From NCBI GenBank assembly GCA_945952045.1, contig CAMFHE010000043.1, forward strand, positions 1-38,984: a DNA stretch of 38,984 bases, in the 5' to 3' direction. The translations under genes and the position numbers were made by a program. Position 1 is the stretch's first letter; each line of letters starts with the position of its first letter. This document shows, one piece after another, positions 25,163-32,418 of this stretch. The notes under the pieces were generated by a model. It saw only the letters and a program-made list of their open reading frames with translations. It was not told the DNA's origin and searched no databases. This DNA comes from an uncultured Rhizobium sp. GTDB lineage: Bacteria > Pseudomonadota > Alphaproteobacteria > Rhizobiales > Rhizobiaceae.

Positions 25163-25525
25163 TTACTTCTCTTCCGTCAGGGTCTCGGAACCGCTGCCGT
25201 CCTTGCCGGTCAGCGTCCAGCTGCCTTCGAGAACGCCATCGCCCTTGACCTTGTAGACGATCAGGCCGATCGAGTCCTGAAGCATATAGGCGGCGGCGAA
25301 AGCGTCTTCATGCAGCATGCAGACGCCCTGCGAGGTCGTGCCGCCGGTCTTCCATTCGATGACGCAGGTGGTCTCGCTGGCCAGCGTGATCGTCGCCGTG
25401 CCTTCATAGCTCGAACCGTCGAGGTTGGTGCCCTTGACGGTGTACGTGCCCGCGTTCACCGTCTGCGCAGCGGCCGGTGCGGCCGCACTCACGGCGAGAA
25501 GCGCCGCGATCAAAAACTTCTTCAT
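25163..25525 (-). CDS. Small secreted protein, unknown function
   Basis: A 120-residue protein with a textbook signal peptide (KKFLIAALLAVSAAAPAAAQ). The mature part looks all-beta, with repeated Thr/Gly-rich strands (GTYTVKGTNLDGSSYEGTAT, then GSWTLTGKDGSGSETL). Two cysteines (in TTCVIEW and GVCMLHED) could pair in the periplasm. The pattern recalls small periplasmic beta-barrel or lipocalin-like proteins but I cannot assign a family. ATG 25525 has GGGGA 6 bp upstream, which overrules the longer frame to 25603. Confidence 0.8.
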   Translation of the reverse strand: MKKFLIAALLAVSAAAPAAAQTVNAGTYTVKGTNLDGSSYEGTATITLASETTCVIEWKTGGTTSQGVCMLHEDAFAAAYMLQDSIGLIVYKVKGDGVLEGSWTLTGKDGSGSETLTEEK

Positions 25526-25645
25526 GGATTTCCCCTTCAAAGCCCGCGCGACGCGCGCGAGCGCCCGGATGCTAGCGGGTTTACGGCGGTTTGAAAGGAA
25601 CAAATTTGGATCTGATCGGAATTTCGCGTCGAGCGCTTCTTATGG

Positions 25646-25752
25646 CTAAAGCGCGTCGCGATCTTTCAGATTCGCTTCTTGCGCTTTAGGTCTTTGATTT
25701 TCGCATGTCGTTCTCGCAAAACCGCTGCACACTTTTGCGCGACATGCTTTAA
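25646..25752. repeat. Composite mosaic repeat of two palindromes (copy 4)
   Basis: About 107 bp. The left module has CTAAAGCGC (25646-25654) and GCGCTTTAG (25681-25689) as perfect arms around GTCGCGATCTTTCAGATTCG. The right module is the same element as at 3921: GCATGTCG (25703-25710)/CGACATGC (25740-25747), an inner CGCAAAA/TTTTGCG stem, and the core AAAACCGCTGCACACTTTT. The right end ATGCTTTAA contains the stop codon of the membrane-protein gene at 25749. The size and two-palindrome structure fit the rhizobial intergenic mosaic elements described in the literature. Confidence 0.85.
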
Positions 25753-26342
25753 CGACGTGCTTCCGGCCGGGTGACGCCAAGCCGGTTCAAGATCACGAAA
25801 CGCATGACCAGAATGGCGGTCACGCTGAAAAACGCCATCTTGAAGCTGGCGATCCAGGGCAGCGCCACCGGCGCATTTTCCATCACCCAGGCAGGCGGCT
25901 GGGCAATGCAGAAATAGGCGAGGCTCAAGCCGTTCTCGACATAATCGGCAAGCGCATAGACCAATGGAACAGCCACAAGCGCCCGCATGTTGGCGGGCGT
26001 GATCGGCCGGCGGAACAGGGTGCCACCGGGCGCAAAGCGCTTCAGCAGCAGCATGCCGAGGCCGGCCAGCGCCACCGGCAGGATCAGGTCCGGCCCGGCA
26101 TACATCCAGAACAGGAACACGGCGGCCTGCGTACGATCCGGCTGCAACAGCAGGTCCTTCAGCACATGCAGGTCGACGGGCGATACATTGCCAAACGGAA
26201 CCAGCCAGATCGGATAACCGCCCGACGCCTGATAGAACCGCCATCCGAGCCAGATGCACCCGGCGAGGCAGGCAAGCGCCAGGCCGGCAAGCAGAAGGAG
26301 CTTGCCGGCGAAGGATCCGTCGCTGCCGCCGCGTGCGTCCAT
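25749..26342 (-). CDS. Four-helix membrane protein coupled to guaB
   Basis: A 197-residue integral membrane protein without a family I can name. Four hydrophobic segments are visible (KLLLLAGLALACLAGCIWLG; FWMYAGPDLILPVALAG; VPLVYALADYVENG; FKMAFFSVTAILVMRFVIL). The conserved-looking residues Tyr-Ala-Gly-Pro-Asp and Asp-Tyr-Val-Glu-Asn-Gly lie at helix boundaries. ATG 26342 starts only 1 bp after the guaB stop codon, so it is almost certainly translated from the guaB transcript. The stop codon lies in the repeat end. A link to GMP synthesis is not evident. Confidence 0.82.
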   Translation of the reverse strand: MDARGGSDGSFAGKLLLLAGLALACLAGCIWLGWRFYQASGGYPIWLVPFGNVSPVDLHVLKDLLLQPDRTQAAVFLFWMYAGPDLILPVALAGLGMLLLKRFAPGGTLFRRPITPANMRALVAVPLVYALADYVENGLSLAYFCIAQPPAWVMENAPVALPWIASFKMAFFSVTAILVMRFVILNRLGVTRPEARR

Positions 26343-26343
26343 C

Positions 26344-27840
26344 TTACATGCCGCCCGGATAGTTCGGGCTTTCGCGGGTGATGGTCACGTCGTGGGCATG
26401 GCTTTCGCGCAGGCCAGCGCCGGAGATGCGAACGAAGGTTGCCTTTTCCTGGAAATCCTTCAGCGTCGCGCCGCCGACATACCCCATGGCGGCGCGCAGG
26501 CCACCGGCCAGCTGATGCAGCACGCCCGAGACCGGGCCCTTGTACGGCACCTGTCCCTCGATGCCTTCCGGCACCAGCTTCAGCGTGTCGCGCACTTCCG
26601 CCTGGAAGTAGCGATCGGCCGAGCCGCGCGCCATGGCGCCCACCGAGCCCATGCCGCGATAGGATTTGAACGAACGGCCCTGGTAGAGATAGACCTCACC
26701 TGGGCTCTCGTCGGTGCCGGCCAGCAGCGAGCCGATCATGGCGGCCGACGCGCCGGCGGCGATCGCCTTGGCCAGGTCGCCGGAATATTTGATGCCGCCA
26801 TCGGCGATGATCGGGATGCCAGCGGCCTGAGCGGCGTCGACGGCGGACATGATTGCCGCGAGCTGCGGCACGCCGACACCGGCGACGATTCGCGTGGTGC
26901 AGATCGAGCCCGGACCGATACCGACCTTGACGGCATCGGCGCCGGCATCGATCAGCGCGCGAGTGCCATCGGCAGTGGCGACGTTGCCGGCCATGATGCG
27001 CACCGAGTTCGACAGCTTCTTGACGCGGGAGACGGCGTCGAGAACGCGTTGCGAATGGCCATGGGCGGTATCGACGACGAGCAGGTCGACGCCGGCGTCG
27101 ATCAGACGCTCGGCGCGCTCGAAGCCATCATCGCCGACGCTGATGGCAGCGGCGGCGCGCAGGCGACCCTGCGCATCCTTCGAGGCGTTGGGGTTCAGCT
27201 GCGACTTCTCGATATCCTTGACGGTGATCAGGCCAACGCAACGCCCGTCGCCATCGATCACCAGCAGCTTTTCGATGCGGTGGGCGTGCAGCAGGCGCTT
27301 GGCTTCCTGCTGGTCGACGCTTTCCTTGACGGTGATCAGGTTTTCCCGGGTCATCAGCTCATAGATGCGCTGGTCGGGATTGGAGGCGAAACGGACGTCG
27401 CGGTTGGTGAGGATACCGACCAGACGGCCGGGACGGCCGCTGGCGCCGTTTTCGACGACCGGAATGCCGGAAATGCCATGCGCCTTCATCAGGCCCAGCG
27501 CTTCGGCCAGCGTCGCATCCGGGCCGATGGTCACCGGATTGACGACCATGCCGCTTTCGAACTTCTTGACCTGACGAACTTCCTCGGCCTGTTCGACGGG
27601 CGTGAGATTGCGGTGGATGACGCCGATGCCGCCGGCCTGGGCCATGGCGATCGCCAGGCGGCTTTGGGTGACGGTGTCCATCGCGGCCGACAGGATCGGC
27701 AGGTTCAGCTCGATATCCTGGGCGATGCGGGTGGAAATGTTCGTCTGGCCGGGCATGACCTCGGAGTGTCCCGGCTGCAGGAGGACATCGTCAAAAGTCA
27801 GGGCTTCGAGCCCGGTTGCCGTTTCGATGATGCGTGCCAT
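26344..27840 (-). CDS. guaB: Inosine-5'-monophosphate dehydrogenase
   Basis: Oxidises IMP to XMP with NAD, the committed step to GMP. The 498-residue protein has the full bacterial layout: an N-terminal TIM-barrel part (LTFDDVLLQPGHSEVMPG), two CBS domains inserted at about residues 95-210, and the catalytic loop GIGPGSICTTRIVAGVG with Cys314, followed by the GGIKYSGDLAKAIAAGA phosphate-binding segment and the mobile flap around YRGMGSVGAM. ATG 27840 has AAGGA 11-12 bp upstream; a TTG at 27846 is a less likely start. It leads an operon with the membrane protein at 25749. Divergently, 335 bp away, lies the zeta-subunit-like gene. Confidence 0.97.
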   Translation of the reverse strand: MARIIETATGLEALTFDDVLLQPGHSEVMPGQTNISTRIAQDIELNLPILSAAMDTVTQSRLAIAMAQAGGIGVIHRNLTPVEQAEEVRQVKKFESGMVVNPVTIGPDATLAEALGLMKAHGISGIPVVENGASGRPGRLVGILTNRDVRFASNPDQRIYELMTRENLITVKESVDQQEAKRLLHAHRIEKLLVIDGDGRCVGLITVKDIEKSQLNPNASKDAQGRLRAAAAISVGDDGFERAERLIDAGVDLLVVDTAHGHSQRVLDAVSRVKKLSNSVRIMAGNVATADGTRALIDAGADAVKVGIGPGSICTTRIVAGVGVPQLAAIMSAVDAAQAAGIPIIADGGIKYSGDLAKAIAAGASAAMIGSLLAGTDESPGEVYLYQGRSFKSYRGMGSVGAMARGSADRYFQAEVRDTLKLVPEGIEGQVPYKGPVSGVLHQLAGGLRAAMGYVGGATLKDFQEKATFVRISGAGLRESHAHDVTITRESPNYPGGM

Positions 27841-28175
27841 CGCCAAAATCCTTCATGGAAAAAGCAGATACACCGGAGCGACACCGCGACCGGCGATCAA
27901 CAATCGTTGCTTGGAAGTTGGCGAGGGCAGGTAACACGACTATGACAGGAAGGGAATAGCAAATCGGCTTTCTTCTTCGCAATTGCACCAAAGCGCCGGC
28001 CGGGCCGGCATGGCACAACTTTTTTGGCTGAAATTGCGCCCCATCAAGTCCAGAGGCGAGTCTTCCAAAATATTTACCGTCCTGATTGTGAGCTTTTTTA
28101 AGTGGTGACTTGTACAAAAGCCCCCGAAGGCCACGAAGGACATGGCCGGGACAAGAAACGGACAGAACGGGGATA
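27841..28175. other. Intergenic region, guaB to zeta-subunit gene
   Basis: This 335-bp divergent region must carry both promoters. I see a GC-rich palindrome GCCGGC-CGG-GCCGGC at 27995-28009 followed 10 bp later by a run of T on the plus strand, and an AT-rich block around 28065-28100. TTGTGA (28085-28090) followed 18 bp later by TTGTAC is a weak promoter candidate for the plus-strand gene. No small gene or named RNA was recognised. Confidence 0.5.
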
Positions 28176-28493
28176 ATGAAGATGAACGCTCTCAAGCAAC
28201 GCGCTCGCGCACTCGAAGATAAATTCGCTCACGACGAAGAATTCATGTTCCGCGCTCGCGCCCGGCGCAATGCACTGATCGGTCTTTGGGCCGCCGCCGT
28301 GCTGCACGACAAGGACCCGGAGGCTTATGCCCGCGCAGTTGCTGCCGCCGATGTCGATGCGGCCGATGGCGCATTTGCCCGCCTGCGCCAGGATTTCGAC
28401 GCCGCCGGCATCGAACTTGTCGACGACGAGTTGCGCGGACGCATGACCAGCATGCTGCGCGATGTCGCACGCGAAATGTACGAATACGCCTGA
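28176..28493 (+). CDS. ATP synthase zeta-subunit family protein (DUF1476)
   Basis: A 105-residue protein of the DUF1476 family. In Paracoccus the family member is the zeta subunit that inhibits ATP hydrolysis by the F1F0-ATP synthase. The family signature DKFAHDEEFMFRARARRNAL is present near the N-terminus, then LIGLWAAAVL and a helical C-terminal part ending RDVAREMYEYA. The extreme N-terminus, which is the inhibitory segment in Paracoccus, differs from the usual acidic TFDDRE start (here MNALKQRA), so this copy could be a paralogue with altered activity. GGGGA precedes ATG 28176; ATG 28182 is possible. A good terminator follows. Confidence 0.88.
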   Translation: MKMNALKQRARALEDKFAHDEEFMFRARARRNALIGLWAAAVLHDKDPEAYARAVAAADVDAADGAFARLRQDFDAAGIELVDDELRGRMTSMLRDVAREMYEYA

Positions 28494-28512
28494 CAACCCG
28501 AACGAAAACGAA

Positions 28513-28547
28513 ATGGCGCGCTCATAAAAGCGCGCCATCTTTTATTT
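28513..28547 (+). terminator. Terminator after the zeta-subunit gene
   Basis: A 9-bp stem (ATGGCGCGC 28513-28521 with GCGCGCCAT 28530-28538) is followed by CTTTTATTTT. It lies between this gene and the convergent metallo-beta-lactamase gene and may stop both. Confidence 0.8.
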
Positions 28548-29546
28548 TCAGAGATCGAACTGGTAGGTCTTCGGCACGAAGCGATAGCCGGTTTCCATCT
28601 TCTCGACGAAGCCGACGGCCGGGAACGGCATGTGATAGCCGAGAAAGGCGACCTTCTCGCTTGCGATCATATCGAAGACGCGCTTGCGCGTGGCGGCGGC
28701 CTTGGCCTTGTCCATGTCGAAACGCACTTCCCAATCGGGCCGTTGCAGGGACAGGACGTAGTGATTGGCCGTATCGCCGGTCATCACCAGATGCCGGCCT
28801 TCCGATTCCAGACGGAAGATCATGTGGCCGGGCGTATGGCCGACCGCCAGCATGGCGGTGATTCCCGGCACAACGGTCGCGCCGTCATCGATGAAGGTCG
28901 TCTTTTCCGCCAGCGGGACGACGTTCGACAGCACCATCTTGTGGTTGCCTTCGGCCGGCGTCCCCTCGCGGGCCTTGTCCTTCCAGAAATCATATTCGAT
29001 CTGCCCGGCGACATAGCGCGCCTTCGGGAAAGCAGGCGCGTTGTTTTCCATCAGGCCGCCGATATGGTCGCCATGCATATGGGTCAGCACGACGAGCGAA
29101 ATATCGTCAGGCTTGTATCCCGCTTCCGCCAACCCTTCGAGCAAGCGGCCACCCCCTTGGGCGCGAGCGCCGGCACCGAGACCGGTGTCGAACAGCACGA
29201 CCTCCTTGCCCGTATCGACGACGGTCGGCGAGAACGTGTTGACGAAGCGATCCCCCGGCAGGAAATTTTCCTTCAGCAGCGCGGCGACCTCGGCCGGCTC
29301 CTGTTTCAGGCCATAGGTTTCCTGCGGCTTGTCGGAAGGCCGGGCGCCGTCCTTGACGACGGTGACGGTGAAACCGCCGAGCTTGAAGCGGTTGATATCG
29401 GGCGGGGGGCTCATGGCCTTGCCTTTCTCGTCGGCGGCCATGGCCGCTGGGTTCAGAAATCCGTTCGAAACGAAGGGAGCGGCCAACAGGCCAGCGCCTA
29501 CGGTGCCGAACAAAGTGCGGCGCTTCATCGGCTGCGAGAGGGGCAT
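28548..29546 (-). CDS. Tat-exported metallo-beta-lactamase-fold hydrolase
   Basis: A 332-residue metal-dependent hydrolase. A twin-arginine signal, KRRTLFGTVGAGLLAAPFV (residues 8-26), marks folded export to the periplasm. The zinc motif THMHGDHIGG gives His156, His158, Asp160 and His161. GHTPGHM and TGDTANH supply the further ligands. The fold is shared by lactonases, sulfatases and beta-lactamases; the activity here is unknown. ATG 29546 has AGGAG 8 bp upstream, while the upstream frame to 29666 passes through a repeat and lacks support. It lies next to the DHA2 exporter but in the opposite direction. Confidence 0.9.
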   Translation of the reverse strand: MPLSQPMKRRTLFGTVGAGLLAAPFVSNGFLNPAAMAADEKGKAMSPPPDINRFKLGGFTVTVVKDGARPSDKPQETYGLKQEPAEVAALLKENFLPGDRFVNTFSPTVVDTGKEVVLFDTGLGAGARAQGGGRLLEGLAEAGYKPDDISLVVLTHMHGDHIGGLMENNAPAFPKARYVAGQIEYDFWKDKAREGTPAEGNHKMVLSNVVPLAEKTTFIDDGATVVPGITAMLAVGHTPGHMIFRLESEGRHLVMTGDTANHYVLSLQRPDWEVRFDMDKAKAAATRKRVFDMIASEKVAFLGYHMPFPAVGFVEKMETGYRFVPKTYQFDL

Positions 29547-29585
29547 GGTCGATCTCCTACGGGGCAAATGTGCGGCTTTGTCTCC

Positions 29586-29636
29586 ACGCATTTCCGGACG
29601 GAAAACCGCTTCGCACTTTTTCTGGAAATGCTCTGG
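29586..29636. repeat. Palindromic intergenic repeat (copy 5)
   Basis: GCATTTCCGGACGGAAAACC on the left and TTCTGGAAATGCTCTGG on the right, around CGCTTCGCAC. It lies upstream of the metallo-beta-lactamase gene, between it and the exporter gene, and shares its core with copies 1, 2 and 4. Confidence 0.75.
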
Positions 29637-29812
29637 CGGCAGGGTTATGCGCTTGACCAAACGCAAGATAGCGTTATGGCCACCGCCGTAAACCGGCTCA
29701 CGCAGACGTGATCGTTGCGTGTGCCGCCCGATTTGTCATGGCGCGTTTAAAGGAATACAGCGGGCGGCGGGCGCGTCGTGCCGCCCACCCGCATCGAAAC
29801 AGTTCCAAGCCG

Positions 29813-31225
29813 ATGAATCGTATCGTTCCGCTGATCCTTGCCGTCGCCCTGTTCATGGAACAGATGGATTCGACGGTCATTTCCACCGCCCTGCCCGCAA
29901 TCGCCGCCGATCTCGGCGTCGGGCCGATCACGCTGAAACTGGCGCTGACCGCCTATATGGTGGCGCTCGCCATTTTCATTCCGATCAGCGGCTGGATGGC
30001 GGACCGGTTCGGGGCGAAACGCGTCTTTCGCCTCGCCATCATCGTCTTCATGGTCGGTTCGATCCTCTGCGCCATTTCTTCCAGCCTGCTCGGCTTCGTG
30101 CTGGCGCGCTTCCTGCAGGGCATGGGCGGGGCGATGATGACGCCTGTCGGCCGCCTTGTGCTGTTGCGCACCACCAAGCGCAGCGAACTCGTCAACGCCA
30201 TGGCGCTGCTGACCATTCCGGCGCTGGTCGGGCCGCTGGCGGGCCCGCCGCTTGGCGGCTTCATCACCACCTTCTTCACCTGGCACTGGATTTTCCTGAT
30301 CAACATCCCGGTCGGGATCGTCGGGCTTTGGCTGACCGGCATCTATCTGCCGGAGGTTCCCGCCTCCTCGCCGCCGCCGCTGGATATCGGCGGCCTTATC
30401 CTGACGGCGCTTGCAGCGGCCGGCATCGTCTTCGGCCTGTCGGTGATCAGCCTGCCGGCGCTGCCGCCGGCAGTCGGCATCGTCTCGACGCTCATTGGTT
30501 TCGGCTGCGCCATCGCCTATGTGCTCCACTGGAAGCGGCATCCGGCTGCCATCGTCGATCTCGGCCTGTTCCGCAACGCCACGTTCCGCGTGGCGACGCT
30601 TGGCGGCTCGATCTTCCGCATATCGATCGGCGCTATCCCCTTCCTGATGCCGCTGATGCTGCAGCTCGGCTTCGGCCTCAACCCGTTCGAATCGGGCATG
30701 ATCACCTTTGCCGGGGCAATCGGGGCGATCACCACCAAGTTCATCGCGCCGCGCGTCTTCGCAAGCCTCGGGTTCCGCACGACTCTGCTCTCGGCTGCCG
30801 GCATCACCTGCCTCGCCACCGCCGTCAACGGCTTCTTCACGCCGCAGACACCGCATCTGATCATCATCGGTTTCCTGCTGGTCGCCGGCTTCACCCGGTC
30901 GTTCTTCTTCACCGGCGTCAACGCTTTGTCCTATGCCGATATCGACGATGAGAAGGCAAGCCAGGCAACATCCCTGGGCTCCGTGCTGCAGCAGATCAGC
31001 CTTGCGCTCGGCGTCGCCTTTGCCGCGCTGGTGCTGGATGCCGCAACCGTCATCAATGGCACGACGCTGCAGCTGGCCGATTTCCACATCGCCTTCTGGG
31101 TGATCGCCATCGTGGCGCTGCTCGGCGCCATTCCCTTCATAACAATGGATCGTCAGGCAGGCGCCGCCGTGTCCGGCCATCGTCGCGCCATCGTCGCCGA
31201 GCCGGAAAAAGTCGCCGGCGAGTAA
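29813..31225 (+). CDS. DHA2-type multidrug MFS transporter
   Basis: A 470-residue proton-driven exporter of the major facilitator superfamily, EmrB/QacA-like branch. The N-terminal helix carries FMEQMDSTVISTALPAIAAD, typical of DHA2 proteins. Motif A is seen in GWMADRFGAKRVF, and motif C in the LTIPALVGPLAGPPLGG helix. Twelve to fourteen helices are predicted. The start ATG 29813 fits the family; it has no clear ribosome-binding site, and an upstream in-frame ATG at 29741 would add a basic non-membrane stretch. It converges on the VOC gene with 2 bp between the stop codons. Substrates are unknown. Confidence 0.92.
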   Translation: MNRIVPLILAVALFMEQMDSTVISTALPAIAADLGVGPITLKLALTAYMVALAIFIPISGWMADRFGAKRVFRLAIIVFMVGSILCAISSSLLGFVLARFLQGMGGAMMTPVGRLVLLRTTKRSELVNAMALLTIPALVGPLAGPPLGGFITTFFTWHWIFLINIPVGIVGLWLTGIYLPEVPASSPPPLDIGGLILTALAAAGIVFGLSVISLPALPPAVGIVSTLIGFGCAIAYVLHWKRHPAAIVDLGLFRNATFRVATLGGSIFRISIGAIPFLMPLMLQLGFGLNPFESGMITFAGAIGAITTKFIAPRVFASLGFRTTLLSAAGITCLATAVNGFFTPQTPHLIIIGFLLVAGFTRSFFFTGVNALSYADIDDEKASQATSLGSVLQQISLALGVAFAALVLDAATVINGTTLQLADFHIAFWVIAIVALLGAIPFITMDRQAGAAVSGHRRAIVAEPEKVAGE

Positions 31226-31227
31226 AG

Positions 31228-31611
31228 CTATTCCGGCGTCTCGCAGACCGCCGACAGCTTGTTGCCATCGGGATCGCGCAGATAGGCGGCGTAAAAATGC
31301 GCGTGAAACGGCCTGAGCCCAGGCGCACCCTCATCCGTGCCGCCATGGGCAAGACCAGCGTGGTAAAACGCATCGACCGCCGCGCGGCTGGATGCGACCA
31401 GCGCCACCATCGAACCGTTGCCGATGGTGGCCGGATTGCGGTTGAAGGGTTTCGTCACCCAGAGCCGGCAGCGCGCGTCGTCGGCGTCGGCATAGCCAAT
31501 TTCGGTATCGTCCGCACGCCGGCAGGCATAGCCGAGCGGCGCAAGCACCGCATCGTAGAACGGCCGGGCGCGCGTGAGATCGTTGGTGCCGAGCGTGATA
31601 TACAGCAACAT
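31228..31611 (-). CDS. VOC-family (glyoxalase/bleomycin-resistance-like) protein
   Basis: A 127-residue protein with two babba repeats of the vicinal oxygen chelate fold: YITLGTNDLTRARPFYDAVL at the start and FYAAYLRDPDGNKLSAVCE at the end, with the DPDGN motif typical of glyoxalase-like domains. Function is unknown; such proteins range from metal enzymes to drug-binding proteins. ATG 31611 has GGAGAGG about 8 bp upstream. It converges on the exporter gene and is followed upstream by rlmE on the same strand. Confidence 0.88.
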   Translation of the reverse strand: MLLYITLGTNDLTRARPFYDAVLAPLGYACRRADDTEIGYADADDARCRLWVTKPFNRNPATIGNGSMVALVASSRAAVDAFYHAGLAHGGTDEGAPGLRPFHAHFYAAYLRDPDGNKLSAVCETPE

Positions 31612-31644
31612 GAGGACGCCTCTCCCCGTTCGTTCGACCGGGTC

Positions 31645-32418
31645 TTACTCTTCCGTGTCCAGTTCCGGCTCGTGCTGATCATGCGCCTCGCCGATCGCGC
31701 GCTCGGCTCCATCGGCCATCTGCGCATCGCGACCCTTGAAGCCCTTGGCCAGCAGGAACATCTCCACCGATTCCGCCCGCGACGAGGCCGGCTTGATGTG
31801 GATGACCTGACGGAAATTCTTCTTCAGCATGTCGAGCAGATCGCGCTCAGTGCCGCCCTGGAAGGTCTTGGCCAGGAAATGACCGCCCTTGACCAGCACG
31901 TCGACGGCGAAATAGGCCGCGACTTCGCACAGATGCATGGTGCGGATGTGGTCGGTCTTCTGGTGGCCGGTCGTCGGGGCCGCCATGTCGGAGAGCACCA
32001 CATCCGGCGCGCCGCCAAGCGCCGCCATGACAGCGGCGGGCGCTGCGTCCTCCAGGAAGTCCATCTGCAGGAAGGTGACGCCCGGCAGCGGTGCGACTTC
32101 GAGAAAGTCGATGCCGGCGACGCGCACGTCGTCGGCCGTCGAGCCGGTGACCTTGGCGGCGATCTGCGACCAGCTTCCAGGTGCCGCGCCCAGATCGATG
32201 ATGCGACGCGCGCCTTTGAGGATCTGATGCTTCTCGTCGATCTCCAGCAGCTTGAAGGCCGCGCGTGCGCGATAGCCTTCCAGCTGGGCGCGCTGCACAT
32301 AGGGATCGTTGATATGGCGCTCGAGCCAGCGGCGCGACGAAGCCTTCAGCTTGCCCTTCTTGACCTTCTGGCCAAGTTTGCGGCCGGTGCGGTTTCCGCC
32401 GATCGGGGGTTTGGTCAT
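31645..32418 (-). CDS. rlmE: 23S rRNA 2'-O-ribose U2552 methyltransferase RlmE (FtsJ)
   Basis: A 257-residue FtsJ-type methyltransferase that methylates U2552 in the large-subunit A-loop, late in 50S assembly. The SAM-binding loop IIDLGAAPGSWSQIAAKV is near residue 73. The K-D-K-E catalytic set is visible as Lys56, Asp144 (VVLSDMAAP), Lys184 (FLAKTFQGG) and Glu219. N- and C-terminal tails are longer than in E. coli, with a basic N-terminus (KLGQKVKKGKLK) and an acidic C-terminus. ATG 32418 overlaps the stop of the phosphatase gene as ATGA, indicating translational coupling. Confidence 0.96.
   Translation of the reverse strand: MTKPPIGGNRTGRKLGQKVKKGKLKASSRRWLERHINDPYVQRAQLEGYRARAAFKLLEIDEKHQILKGARRIIDLGAAPGSWSQIAAKVTGSTADDVRVAGIDFLEVAPLPGVTFLQMDFLEDAAPAAVMAALGGAPDVVLSDMAAPTTGHQKTDHIRTMHLCEVAAYFAVDVLVKGGHFLAKTFQGGTERDLLDMLKKNFRQVIHIKPASSRAESVEMFLLAKGFKGRDAQMADGAERAIGEAHDQHEPELDTEE

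Noticed and set aside
29747..31180. A 477-codon open frame antisense to the MFS exporter gene
   Set aside because: It is highly charged and low in complexity with no family signal; it is a shadow of the transporter on the plus strand.
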